64,000 bases of DNA, taken from positions 1,293,501 to 1,357,500 of the forward strand of contig JAPFBL010000117.1 of NCBI GenBank assembly GCA_026182355.1, in the 5' to 3' direction. The stretch is from Hermatobates lingyangjiaoensis (Eukaryota; Arthropoda; Insecta; Hemiptera; Hermatobatidae). The notes below the pieces were generated by a model. That model had not been told where the DNA came from and did not search any database. It saw only the letters and a program-made list of their open reading frames with translations. Positions 1 through 10,570 of the stretch are shown here, one piece after another (the stretch's first letter is position 1; every line of letters starts with the position of its first letter). Made by a program: the position numbers and the translations under genes.

Positions 1-1974
1 AAAGAGTAAATCTCCAAGTTTAAATCCACTTAAAAATGAATTTTCCACTTTTCTGAAATAGATAAGAGATTAACTTAAAATTATAATACTTACGGACGTT
101 CTCTTCAAGGTTCCTTAAATCAAAGGTTGAATTTAGAAAGCTATGCAACACTGTTTAAGGAGGTGTAAGTAATATTCAGCTATAAGAAATAATTTCGTAA
201 AAAATGGACTCTTACAACGAAATCTTCTTTTTAACTTTACAAAAGTGGTGTGGTAAAATTAAGGATACCATATGCATCGGTTGTGTGATATACAAAAACA
301 AGTGGGTATAGGGAAGCTGGAACAACCACTGTCTGTAGCATTGCCAAGATTAAAATTTAATACGAACCTCTAACCTATACAGTTACATTTAAAATTAATA
401 ATTTACTGTTTATTTTGAAAAATTGATAAGAATCTACAGGTGACACAATACCCAAAAAATAAAAATAAATAATAGAATGAAATATTAGTAGTTTGGCTTA
501 TATATGTAATACAGTACCCAATGTAGATTACATTGCATGTCTGTTTTAGTCACCATTACATGCTTCTTTCTTCATCAATCCGTTAATCACATCTCTTAAG
601 GAGCTGAGGTATGATGTGAAAAAAGCATAATGGCTCCAAAAGCTTTCTTTGGTATCAATTGGAAAACCGTTTTACTCACTCAAATCATTACTGTGTTGTG
701 TCAAAAAGAGAAAATTAGTGTTAACTTATTTGAACTAATTTTATTATTATTATTCTACCGTAAAGTATACCAGATATGAGCTTCTTCTTTCGAATTAGAA
801 AGTTCTAATCCAGGCAATCATTTGTGATTACTTTTTCATCATGGTCAAATATTCAAAAAAAGGGCATTCATGTGTGCCAAACTTCAATGTTTCTATGAAT
901 TAAATATCTTATTATTTATTATTCATAATAATTTAATTTATTATTTAATTATGTACTAATTAATGAATTTAAATAGTGTATTCTAAACTGATTTTTCCTG
1001 AAAAAAAGGCTAAGGATGGAGGGGGATGTTTTTAACTTCCCTTGCTGCAAGTAAGATAGGTGTCGAGAAAGAACCTCTGTTTGATCTAGACATTCATGTT
1101 CCTATAACTTAGTAGTTTGATTTGGTGATTATTTTCATTTTCCAAACATATCATATGATACAATTAGTGCTATACCCAGAAAAACACAGTAGATTTGTTT
1201 TTTTAAGAATTCATGTTCTACTAACGATTGTCCTAAAACAGGATATTACATTTATAGACTTAGCTAATGTTTCTGTTTTTCCAGTCAAACTTTAGTGTGT
1301 TTAGACGTTGACAGTTTTAGTTGAATATTTTTGATGGAAAGGTTTGTGATAATTACTTTCTTTCTTGTTTAGGAAAATATGCGGACTGCTTTAGCCGGAT
1401 TTATATCCTGGTCTTTCTAATTTATCCATCTTTCATCAATTTTAATAGCATGCTCCTTATGCATAATGACAAACCTTTTGTAATATTTACAATGTAATCT
1501 GATTATCACAATATTCATAGCTTGCAACATAAAAAACCAATCAGAAATAACCTCCACAAATGATAGCACACATCCCAGATAACAGTCTTCCCCGATTACA
1601 ATTCCAGTTTCAATAGACCTTATACTTTCACTATGTGCTCTTAGATCCATGGATGTAATTCAACAATAGTTTCTACTATTGACTTTATTGTATTATTGTA
1701 TCGATTCTGTCAGGTAAATGATGACAGGGTGGAATACCACCTTGGAGAGCATGTGCTGAATACACTTTAATTCACAGTTATTGAATATATGCCTTAATTT
1801 GGTTCAGCGGGTTCTAAGTCGGGTTCTTCATTATAGGTAAGAAGAACAAAATGATTCCATTAAGACTTAAAGACTCTTTTGTTCTGCAAACCAAAGTTTT
1901 TACTAATTTACTACAGACAGGACATCATAGTTTTGGTTGAAATAACAATATAACTCATTAATTATTTACACTTA
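1..1974. other. Unassigned AT-rich DNA
   Basis: No coding exon, repeat or RNA gene could be supported here on either strand. Open frames are short and lack codon structure. The only local structure is homopolymer runs and simple AT-rich stretches. Confidence 0.5.
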
Positions 1975-2235
1975 ACCAGAAATAAATAATAAAAAATTTA
2001 TATTTACTGAATTTTAATATAATTTTATTGACTAAAATTAGGCACGTTTTGTTATTAAAAACAAAAATATGTCATTCTGAAACTTCGATATTCCCCAAAA
2101 ACAATAGAGTTCTTTGGCTGACAAGAAAGAAAAATATGGTAAACACGTTGATTTTTAATGTGTCCAGCATGTAGATTCATTACAATATATTTGTTAGTCA
2201 ACCATCTATCATAAACTGAAAAGTATCGTGAATTG
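1975..2235 (+). repeat. Diverged direct repeat, copy 1
   Basis: This block resembles 3480-3740 in the same orientation. Shared words occur in the same order: GACAAGAAAGA versus GGCAAGAAAGA, then TTAATGTG, then CAACCATCTATCA followed by a CTGAAAA motif. The copies are clearly diverged. No terminal structure or coding potential is visible, so the repeat family is unknown. It could be two insertions of one old element or an old local duplication. Confidence 0.5.
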
Positions 2236-3479
2236 TTTCGGCCTTATTTAGCTTATAATTTCAAGAGAGATATTATTCAGTATAATTTCATTATGGTATA
2301 TCAACTTGTTAACAGCTATCTTATCGAGTAGCCTTCATAATTGATCATAAGACAAAACCATCACATGTTATTTAAAGAATGATGTTTCATATTATAGGGA
2401 GGATATAGAGATTTTTTTCAGTTAATAGCATGGTCAGTTCCATAAGAATTCCAAAACTTAACAACTCAGGAGTTATTAGATGCAGAAACATTCTCTGCAG
2501 TCACTTCTTCACGCAGAAAAAAATCATGATGAAATATTGACCACTAGCAATACAGAATATATACTCTATAGGGATAACTTCTTTTCCAAAATATAAATTT
2601 AATGAATTACGGAGTCGACTGTACTGTGCCTACAAAATCTTCACATATAACACATACATTTATTCGTCAACGTATAGAAATCAATTTTCTTTCCATGTTG
2701 CCTATAATTTACTTATAGAAAAGTAAACAGCTTGATCTCCTAAGAATTTTACTTGAGATGCTAACTCACTGTTCTAATTGCACTCTGAAGTCTACTGACA
2801 TATGACTTTACTGAAGATTATTTTCATGATATGACTGAAGTTTTTCCAATTCTCTCAAGATAAATCATTTTCGATTTCATTTTACATTTCTCAATGAACT
2901 TATTAACTATCAAATAAATTATACGATATTGGTATAAAAAACTATTTCTTGTTCTATGAAGTAGTTTTAAAACTTTTTTTGGGTGAATTTACTAAATTAT
3001 TTACAGTTATTTGTTATTTAGAAAAATGTAAATTGAGAATTCGCTCTATATAACTATTTTGATTGAAACTTTGTGAAATTTTTGTTTACTTTTTTCAATA
3101 AATTTTTGATGATTTTTTTCCACAAGAAAACAACTTTCTTTTTTGACTAAAAAAAATAAAAATCATAAAAATTTTATTTGAGTTCATGATTTTATATTAA
3201 CAATAGGCTAAAGATTGTCAGTTCTTAGAGTCTTTTCAATTGCAATGAAAGGCTTATAGCAATTAGAAGAAACCCCTCTTCAACTGTTAATGGTGTCGCA
3301 TTATTTGAACACCAAGCTATTATTGATTGGAAATCATTGTTGAATCTTTTGATGACTGCTTTCCTAATTAAAAAGTATTTATTTTATCCATTTAATTACA
3401 TAATAAAGAAATTTAATTTTTTTTATAAATCAATAGTTAACTCTCTAAATGTTTAAAGTTGTGAAAATTCCTTAGACAG
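2236..3479. other. Unassigned AT-rich DNA
   Basis: No supported feature was found between the two copies of the diverged direct repeat. The stretch is AT-rich with many short stop-interrupted frames. Confidence 0.5.
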
Positions 3480-3740
3480 ATAATAAAGAATAAAAATTTT
3501 TAGTTTATTGAATGGCCAGACAAATGAATTAAGATTAGACGTATTTTGTTCTAATGAGCAAAAATAAATCTTTCTGATATTTCAATTTTACTTTGATGTT
3601 ACAAAGAACAATGGTGATTTTTGGTTGGCAAGAAAGATAAATATAGTTGGCAATTAGATTTGTTAATGTGCGCAATACATTGATTGATTACAAGTTTGTT
3701 AGACAACCATCTATCACAGGCTGAAAAACGTCAACATATA
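3480..3740 (+). repeat. Diverged direct repeat, copy 2
   Basis: Partner of 1975-2235 about 1.5 kb upstream, in the same orientation. The best-matching part runs from GGCAAGAAAGA through the CAACCATCTATCA word. No ends, target duplication or open frame identify the family. Confidence 0.5.
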
Positions 3741-4915
3741 TGATTGATTTCCCTTCCTTGCTATAGTTTTATGAATTAAATAATTATAATTATCAAATTA
3801 ACAACTAAAAATATTTTACATGTTATATCATACCTCACTTTCTAGGTTATAGTGATGTATTAATTTTTTTTTGCACATAAGATAGCTGTTTGTTTAGTAA
3901 CAATTACAAACTTCTACCACTGTAGAGTTAGTCCATTCAGAAAGAAAAAAAAAGTTCTTTAAAATTACATTATACACTATCTCTTACAGACAGTTTTCAT
4001 ATTTGCAACAGAACTTTTTATTGTAGTACTTTACTATAAACTCAAAATTAAATTTTTCTGTTTTCTATGTTTCTTTATATGCTCTACCAAAAAATTAGTT
4101 TTTTATATTTTTCACTACATTCTTTTTTAACACTTTCGCTTTCATTTTTTAAGAAAAAAACTGATCATCCAATTTTAAGTTTTATACTTTTAATATATTT
4201 ACACTTCTGTGACCCTTCATGTTCATTTATAAGTTTTCTATTGCTCTGTGTGATGAACATATATCTGAAAAGATCTGAACATGCAATAGGCCACTTCGTC
4301 TGATTGATCAACCTAATTGTATGCCCAAAAAAAAAACCTTTTATAAAACTCATTTTCTATAATTCCTGACTGCGAATATATAACAGAATGGATATTTTAT
4401 TGAACATTATCTGAATTGAGATATTATTTTTTTCTTCCTAAACCGACGACTTACAGATCTAAAATTTTACTATTAGAAAAAAATTGACTATTAATAGGAA
4501 ATAAAATCTTTTTCCTTCATTTTGCAGTAAACTAAAAGCATTTTAACTTATAATGGAATCTAAAATGTTATAAACATGGTCACATCCTTATAAATTATAA
4601 ATTTATAAAACAATACATAACTGCACCTGTTTATAAGTTTTGTTGATCAAGTTCATCGTTGTCTCCTATTGTATTATTCCAATTTGGAAAAAATGATTGT
4701 TGAGAAATTATATATGTATTTAGCGCATATGAATTTAAGTTTCTAATTTAGGTATGTTGTAAATATGGTATGATATATGTTCGTAGTGTATGAGATATTT
4801 ATTGAACCAATACATTCCTAGCACTATCTTTCGTCTAATAACTTACATGTGCTAATTTATGAATGGTAAAATTAGCATAGCTATTTGGAGACATTTTTTT
4901 AAAGCAGTTTTCATT
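3741..4915. other. Unassigned AT-rich DNA
   Basis: Nothing could be supported. A 78-codon open frame at 4067-4303 is rich in Phe, Leu and Ser, as expected from T-rich DNA, and has no recognisable motif or exon borders. Confidence 0.45.
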
Positions 4916-5833
4916 GATTTATCCGACTCATAAGGACACTGTTTTCTTTGATTTATCCGACTCATAAGGACACTGTTTTCTTTGATTTATCCGACTCATA
5001 AGGACACTGTTTTCTTTGATTTATCCGACTCATAAGGATACTGTTTTCTTTGATTTATCCGACTCATAAGGACACTGTTTTCTTTGATTTATCCGACTCA
5101 TAAGGACACTGTTTTCTTTGATTTATCCGACTCATAAGGATACTGTTTTCTTTGATTTATCCGACTCATAAGGATACTGTTGTCTCTGATTTATCCGACT
5201 CATAAGGATACTGTTTTCTTTGATTTATCCGACTCATAAGGATACTGTTTTCTTTGATTTATCCGACTCATAAGGATACTGTTTTCCTTGATTCGTCCGA
5301 CTCATAAGGATACTGTTGTCTCTGATTTATCCGACTCATAAGGATACTGTTTTCTTTGATTTATCCGACTCATAAGGATACTGTTTTCTTTGATTTATCC
5401 GACTCATAAGGATACTGTTTTCCTTGATTTGTCCGACTCATAAGGATACTGCTTTCTTTGATTTGTCCGACTCATAAGGATACTGTTTTCTTTGATTTAT
5501 CCGACTCATAAGGATACTGTTTTCTTTGATTTGTCCGACTCATAAGGATACTGTTCTCATTGATTTATCCGACTCATAAGGATACTGTTTTCCTTGATTT
5601 GTCCGACTCATAAGGATACTGTTTTCTTTGATTTGTCCGACTCATAAGGATACTGTTTTCTTTGATTTGTCCGACTCATAAGGATACTGTTGTCTCTGAT
5701 TTATCCGACTCATATGGATACTGTTTTCTTTGATTTATCCGACTCATAAGGATACTGTTTTCTTTGATTTATCCGACTCATAAGGATACTGTTCTCTTTG
5801 ATTTATCCGACTCATAAGAATACTGTTTCATTT
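4916..5833 (+). repeat. 34-bp minisatellite, 27 copies
   Basis: A tandem array of a 34-bp unit starting GATTTATCCGACTCATAAGG and ending CTGTTTTCTTT. Unit starts fall at 4916, 4950, 4984 and so on to 5800, so 27 units fit with no insertion or deletion. Variants are point changes: GGACACT in units 1, 2, 3, 5 and 6 and GGATACT elsewhere; TTGTCC for TTATCC in several later units; and a recurring TGTTGTCTCT end. The last unit is the most degraded. Each GGATA-type unit contains the complementary pair TATCC and GGATA. Units are contiguous without unique spacers, so it is not a CRISPR-like array. Confidence 0.97.
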
Positions 5834-6472
5834 TGATTACATTAAGAAGTTACTGCACTAATTCAATGGATGAATGTTTAGAGGAAGTCAATTTAAGGCC
5901 TCCTCCAGAATAAGCATTATATTATTTCTTTAGTCATAAATAAAAAAAAATGTTTTAGCGTGATTCATTTATATATTTATTTTCTACAAATCTATATTGT
6001 TTTAACTATCACATAAGATAATATTCTTTTACAGGTCACTAGTTTTATAAGGGTTTGTTCATGCTGAGCGCATTGAATGGAGGAGGTTGATTAGGAGAGT
6101 TGAGGGAGTGGTGTGTGCATAAATTCTTGGTCTGGGTAATAGATCAATTTCCTTTGGGACAGATCATGTGTCTGAGGCCAGGTGGACGTGTCTGCACCAG
6201 AAGCGCCTCTCCAAGCAACCCTATTCAATTTCAATAGCTTCTACTTAGCCTTTTCGCTGCTAAATCATCAAATCTTCCGTAACTAATATTCACTATTCAA
6301 TTTTCATCGAAAACACTTTTCCAATTTATATTAACAAATATGATAAAGAGTTAAAAGAGTTTAAAAATTTGTATTAGAACACGCTATTTACTTCATCATA
6401 CTTCAACTGAAATTGTATGACATGTGCTGCAATTTATAAGTTATAAGTGTTTATTCCACTCCAATTTTGTAT
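5834..6472. other. Unassigned intergenic DNA with a GC-richer patch
   Basis: The first part is AT-rich. A patch at about 6050-6230 is clearly more GC-rich than its surroundings and may be an old exon or transposon remnant. No frame gave a recognisable protein and no splice sites stand out. Confidence 0.4.
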
Positions 6473-6588
6473 TTTTACTGTACCTGTACAGTATCAATCT
6501 GTAAATATTGATCTGAGGATTGTAACAGATTTACATATTTTGAGGTCCCTAAAGTCCTTATCGATGTTTTTTTTATGATATCTCTGTG

Positions 6589-6619
<31 letters not shown>

Positions 6620-7080
6620 CTTGTGTGTATCTAAAAGGTTGTGGAGATGCTGCAGTTTAGATACTTTCAATTCAATATTTTACACAAAAGTAGGCTTTCT
6701 AGCGTAGTTGTGCTCAATTTGTGGATATTATGCAATTGGAAATCCATGCAATTATGCATGATGAAAAAGTCACTTTTTTGGCGAAAATGAATTTAGACAT
6801 TTTTTTCTCCTAAAATTCTAATTCAAGAGTTTTAAAATTTTGTCATTGTCATAAAAGCAACAAAAAAAATTTTTTAAAATAACTATTAATATATTTTTTT
6901 TCAATAAAATGTTGAAATTTCATTTATGATTTAATATTAAAATTTGTAAGGAGGATACAGGATATAATATTTGATGGATCAAAATGTACAATGAAATTGT
7001 ACTTAAAAATAGAACATTATATTCGGGAAAGGTAGAAGTTTTTTTTTCTTCAAAATTACGTTAACCTTCAAAATTAAATT
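6473..7080 (+). mobile_element. Helentron-like repeat fragment (5' part, diverged)
   Basis: This is a diverged copy of the 5' part of the family seen complete at 20674-22295. Shared landmarks in order are TTTTGAGGTCCC, an internal (GT)n tract, a stretch ending in ATTATGCATGATG with AAAGTCACTTTTTT, then TTTTCAATAAAATGT, then TTTGATGGATCAAAATG. The 3' half is missing. Among the five copies in the window it looks the most diverged. No transposase or helicase frame is present, so it is non-autonomous. Confidence 0.7.
6589..6617 (+). repeat. (GT)n microsatellite
   Basis: About 14 GT repeats inside the Helentron-like fragment. The other copies of the family carry a GT or GTGGG tract at the same internal position, so the tract belongs to the element. 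Confidence 0.95.
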
Positions 7081-7849
7081 ACGTTACCTTAAATTACATT
7101 AATTCTTCAAAATCAAAGTTACGTTTTTTTGTATTTTAAATGATTAAAACTCCTCAAAATTTTATTTTGCGTTATCAAAATCAATATTTTTGTTTATATT
7201 ATACCGAATGAGACATTTTATTTTACTAATACAGAAGTAAAACTAGTAAACAACGTATTTTGAATGCAGCATATTAAAGTCAGAACGCTTGACTGAGATG
7301 AATCTTTCAATATTTGCAATTGAAAAAATATCAATATTCTTCGTTTACTCTACTTGTCACACTATTGTTCCTGAAGAGCGTTTGCTGTTCTATGTTAAAG
7401 AGAATCACTATTCATAAGAAGCACTGACTATGATAATATTCTTTACCATCCTGCATGACTTTAATCAAACTTGCTAAGTTAAAACTTTTCTAATTAAGAT
7501 GGACCAGAAGATTCAAAGTTATCTATGTTTATGAGATTCCTTTTAAGGAGGTTTAAAATGAACAACTTTTTATAATATTTAGTAAATTGTGAATAATGAA
7601 CGTTATATAAATAAACGTTATTATGTATTATATAAATCAGTAAATATCGTATAATTGTCAAATATACCAATCATTAATAATAATGAACCCAACATGATTT
7701 CAAACTTCGATATATATATATTTTAGTAAAGGTGTGAAGCAGACCTTCTTTTATACACATTGTATTAAAATCAATTGACTTGATAATTTTTGTGTAATTT
7801 TTCCTTTTTATTAGGTTTTCATACCTGTTTGGTAGATAAGAATACAAAA
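7081..7849. other. Unassigned AT-rich DNA
   Basis: No feature could be supported between the Helentron-like fragment and the ribozyme-like motif at 7850. Confidence 0.45.
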
Positions 7850-7890
7850 CATTCTGAAGATGGTTGAAGACAACCGAAACATGCCAGTAA
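7850..7890 (+). ncRNA. Hammerhead-like motif, probably inactive
   Basis: The core reads CTGAAGA (7854-7860), one unpaired T, a perfect 5-bp stem II GGTTG/CAACC with loop AAGA, GAAA (7876-7879) and the 4-nt palindrome CATG. This matches the hammerhead pattern seen elsewhere in the window. The next two bases are CC rather than UH, so the conserved U before the cleavage base is changed and self-cleavage is not expected. Stem I would be only about 3 bp with a wobble. It probably marks a decayed single arm of a foldback element. Confidence 0.5.
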
Positions 7891-8555
7891 TTTAGGTTAA
7901 TTTAATCTATCTGTTACATTTAGAATAATTTTAACTTCTAATAAAAGTGATGTCTAAAAGTAGCTTTGCTCAAATTATTCATGAACTCAACCTTGAAGAA
8001 AGAAAATTAGCTAGGAGCTAATAATATAATATATAATAATAATAGAAAATATATATGTATATATATTAGTATATTTTGAGTAGAACTTCTTTTAAACACA
8101 TTTCGTCAAATGCCTTGCTTATTTCTAACGTTGTATACATTCTACATACTTTCTCTAATTGTCCTACAATTATTAAAATAAATTAAAACATTCTAAAGCT
8201 TACATCAAAACTAAACATAACTTTGTAAAACCAGATTTGTTTTCACCAAGTTTACCTTAAACCACTTCTAATATACTACAACAAACTTAGACAACATTTT
8301 TTATACTATCTAGTTCTTATCATGTATGTAACTTTGAAGTCCTAGAAAGACAAGTGGCCTGATTGTTAACGATTCAATAATATGTACATTCCAATGATAA
8401 TTTTCTTGATATAAAGTTCAATATTGTGTTCTAGTTTTTTCCTATTTTGCTTTATTTTATAGATAATCATTGTATTTTGTTGCTCCGGCTGGGAGGTGCA
8501 TTGCAAGTTTACGTGAAAGTATTGTAGTCGTAGAACCAATATAGCTTGATTTAAG
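7891..8555. other. Unassigned AT-rich DNA with short TA tracts
   Basis: Nothing coding was found. Short (TA)n tracts occur near 8050-8070 and 8560-8578. The latter sits beside a unit ending in TTTCCGAGAAAG that leads into the long (TA)n at 8646. Confidence 0.45.
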
Positions 8556-8644
8556 GAGTGCATATATATATATATATAGTTCAATGCAGAAAAAGACAAA
8601 AGATTGAACTATATTTGTCCGTGTCGGATCGTATTTCCGAGAAA

Positions 8645-8645
<1 letters not shown>

Positions 8646-8687
<42 letters not shown>
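8646..8687 (+). repeat. (TA)n microsatellite
   Basis: An uninterrupted TA tract of 42 bp directly abutting the foldback element at 8689. Several members of this foldback family and of the related families are flanked by such tracts, suggesting insertion into (TA)n. Confidence 0.95.
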
Positions 8688-8688
<1 letters not shown>

Positions 8689-8900
8689 CAAGATTTCACA
8701 TAAACACGTGAAACAACAATCAATGATCAAACCACAATAAGAAATGGGAAAACAAGACTAAGATCTTTCAACCGTAACAAGCGGTCTTCGTCAGAGGCAA
8801 AAACCCAACTGATTTGGGTTTTTGCCTCTGACGAAGACCGCTTGTTACGGTTGAAAGATCTTAGTCTTGTTTTCCATTTCTTATTGTGGTTTTGATCATA
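8689..8900. mobile_element. Foldback element with hammerhead in both arms (family 1, copy A)
   Basis: A near-perfect inverted repeat: the left arm (8689-8808) reads back as the right arm (8813-8900), meeting at a short centre near 8810. The terminus ATTTCACATAAACACGTGAAA is itself a small palindrome next to (TA)n. Each arm carries a hammerhead core pointing outward from the centre: minus strand 8756-8798, plus strand 8824-8866. In this copy stem I reads GCCT against AGTC, one mismatch. No open frame of note. It resembles a non-autonomous element or a pair of inverted repeat units, and could be derived from a Penelope-like retroelement terminus. Confidence 0.75.
8824..8866 (+). ncRNA. Type I hammerhead ribozyme candidate
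   Basis: CTGACGA at 8828-8834, one unpaired A, stem II GACCG/CGGTT with a 7-nt loop, GAAA at 8853-8856, self-complementary GATC at 8857-8860 as stem III, UU, then AGTC. All core residues are present. Stem I (GCCT with AGTC) has one mismatch relative to other family copies, which have GACT. The mirror arm at 8756-8798 on the minus strand has the same core. Confidence 0.65.
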
Positions 8901-8933
8901 TTATAAATAATATATTATATATATATATTATAT

Positions 8934-9080
8934 ATCAATGATCAAACCACAACTGACTCAGTTGGGTTTTTGACTCTGACGAAGACTGCTTGTTACGGTT
9001 GAAAGATCTTAGTCTTGTTTTCCCATTTTCTTATTGTGGTGATCATTGATTGTTATTTCACGTGTTTATGTGAAATCTTT
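8934..9080 (+). mobile_element. Foldback family 1, copy B (mainly right arm)
   Basis: After a short TA-rich stretch this copy contains a truncated left part (ATCAAACCACAACTGA) fused to a full right arm. It ends in the terminal palindrome CACGTGTTTATGTGAAATC followed by TATATATA. It carries the best-preserved hammerhead of the family at 8972-9014. Confidence 0.75.
8972..9014 (+). ncRNA. Type I hammerhead ribozyme, intact core
   Basis: Reading 5' to 3': stem I GACT (8972-8975), CTGACGA (8976-8982), one unpaired A, stem II GACTG pairing with CGGTT around a 7-nt loop (five pairs, two of them G-U), GAAA (9001-9004), GATC (9005-9008), UU (9009-9010) with cleavage expected after the second U, then AGTC (9011-9014). 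AGTC pairs with GACT over 4 bp. Every conserved residue of the hammerhead core is present. Stem III is only a self-complementary 4-mer, so a single molecule can barely close it; two copies pairing as a dimer would give a longer stem. Family knowledge: such short-stem-III hammerheads occur in Penelope-like elements. Activity is inferred. Confidence 0.75.
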
Positions 9081-9090
9081 ATATATATAC

Positions 9091-9222
9091 AGGATTTCAC
9101 ATTAACACGTGAAATAACAATCAATGATCAAACCACAAAATGAAATGGGAGAGAAAGACTAAGATCTTTCAACCATTACAAACGGTTTTCATCAGGGTCA
9201 AAAACCGAACTCAGTTTTCAAA
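9091..9222 (-). mobile_element. Foldback family 1, copy C (left arm only)
   Basis: It begins with GATTTCACATTAACACGTG and runs as a single left arm. On the minus strand it holds a hammerhead core at 9157-9199: CTGATGA, stem II AACCG/TGGTT (5 bp), GAAA, GATC, UU, then AGTC. Stem I is GACC against AGTC, with the closing pair mismatched. The right arm is missing; the copy ends in unrelated AT-rich DNA. Confidence 0.65.
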
Positions 9223-10211
9223 TTTTGCATGCCAATTTTATTTGAAAATTTGACGTAATAGTAGGTTGAAATATTTTTCAACAAAATATCTTTCCGGCTG
9301 TTTTGACTTCATATGACTCATTCAAATTGTTATGTAGAAATTTTACATTACTACTAAATCAAATTTCAATCAACCAAACTGTAAAAGACAGAGATTTAAT
9401 TAGTAAATTAATTAATATAAATATTAAGAAAGAGTATAGATTGATTTGGTACGGTGTTAAATCTCTATTTATTAATGCAGCAATGCTTGTCCCTGTAAGC
9501 TATCTGTAAGGAAAGCTATAAATTATTCCATTCTCTGTATACCGCTGGTATAATCCAGTTAATTATGCCCGCTCAATTAAATTATATGTCCTTTATTATA
9601 AAATTCAATCTGAAAATAATCTTTACAGACAAAATTCAGTCCTGGAATTGATTATCAATATGTCATAGTTATTTATATATGAAATTTTTGGATCTTAAAT
9701 AATAATTTAATTTATTAAATTATTTTTATGTTTAATCAGTTCTATTTAATCGTGCTAAATTGTTCCAATAGATTATAATGCTGTCTTAAATTATTGAATT
9801 AAGGAGCTTTTTGAACAAAAATTTGATCACAATCTAATTCACAATCAAAGAAGTTGTAAATTGTAAATTGCCCATTTTAAATATCTTTTTCAAAAAGATT
9901 GACTAAAAGTTTACATTTTAATATGTATAAGAAAAGCATCAATGGAGTTTATCTTATGTCCATTTTTAATTCTGCTCATTACAAAAAATGTAGACTATCT
10001 ATTTTTAGAAGCATATTCATTAAAACGATGAGAGTGTAAAACTCTCCTGTATTCCTTAATGAAGAAAATTACAAAGATACTACTATGCTTACTTATTGAA
10101 ATACCCACATGTTGTATTAACAAAGGAAACGTTTGCTAATGCAGTGACAGTGTAATTTGTTTTTGCATGCCATAGTTTTATGATATCATGGGATTGATTA
10201 TATCTTTATTT
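9223..10211. other. Unassigned AT-rich DNA
   Basis: No gene or repeat could be supported. The 68-codon frame at 9303-9509 has no recognisable motif and no convincing exon borders. Confidence 0.45.
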
Positions 10212-10570
10212 AGAGAATTTATTTCGTGATCAATTTCCTGAATGTTTTGCTGATGAATTTAAAATATATCTCGTGATTATTTTCTTTCATGTCTTGCTTT
10301 TTAAGTTATAAATTTTTCTTGATCACTTTCTTTAATGTTTTGCTGTTGAATTTAAAATATATTTCGTGATTATTTTCTTTCATGTCTTGCTTTTTAAGTT
10401 ATAAATTTTTCTTGATCACTTTCTTTAATGTTTTGCTGTTGAATTTAAAATATATTTCGTGATTATTTTCTTTCATGTCTTGCTTTTTAAGTTATAAATT
10501 TTTCTTGATCACTTTCTTTAATGTTTTGCTGATGAAGTTAAAATTTATTTCGTGATCACTTTCTATAACG
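10212..10570 (+). repeat. 93-bp tandem repeat, about 3.8 copies
   Basis: Units start with GAATTTAAAATATAT at 10255, 10348 and 10441, with a variant start (GAAGTTAAAATTTAT) at 10534, giving an exact 93-bp period. A partial unit precedes the first. Each unit has two similar halves (CGTGATTATTTTCTTTCATG and CTTGATCACTTTCTTTAATG), so the 93-mer probably arose from a shorter repeat. The two middle units look nearly identical, implying recent duplication or homogenisation. Confidence 0.93.

Noticed and set aside
4916..5833. CRISPR-like array
   Set aside because: Units are contiguous and entirely repetitive, with no unique spacers, in eukaryotic-type DNA.
8457..8740. Small proteins with Tyr-Ile repeats
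   Set aside because: They arise from translating (TA)n microsatellites; the same artefact appears near 45,800 and 50,770.
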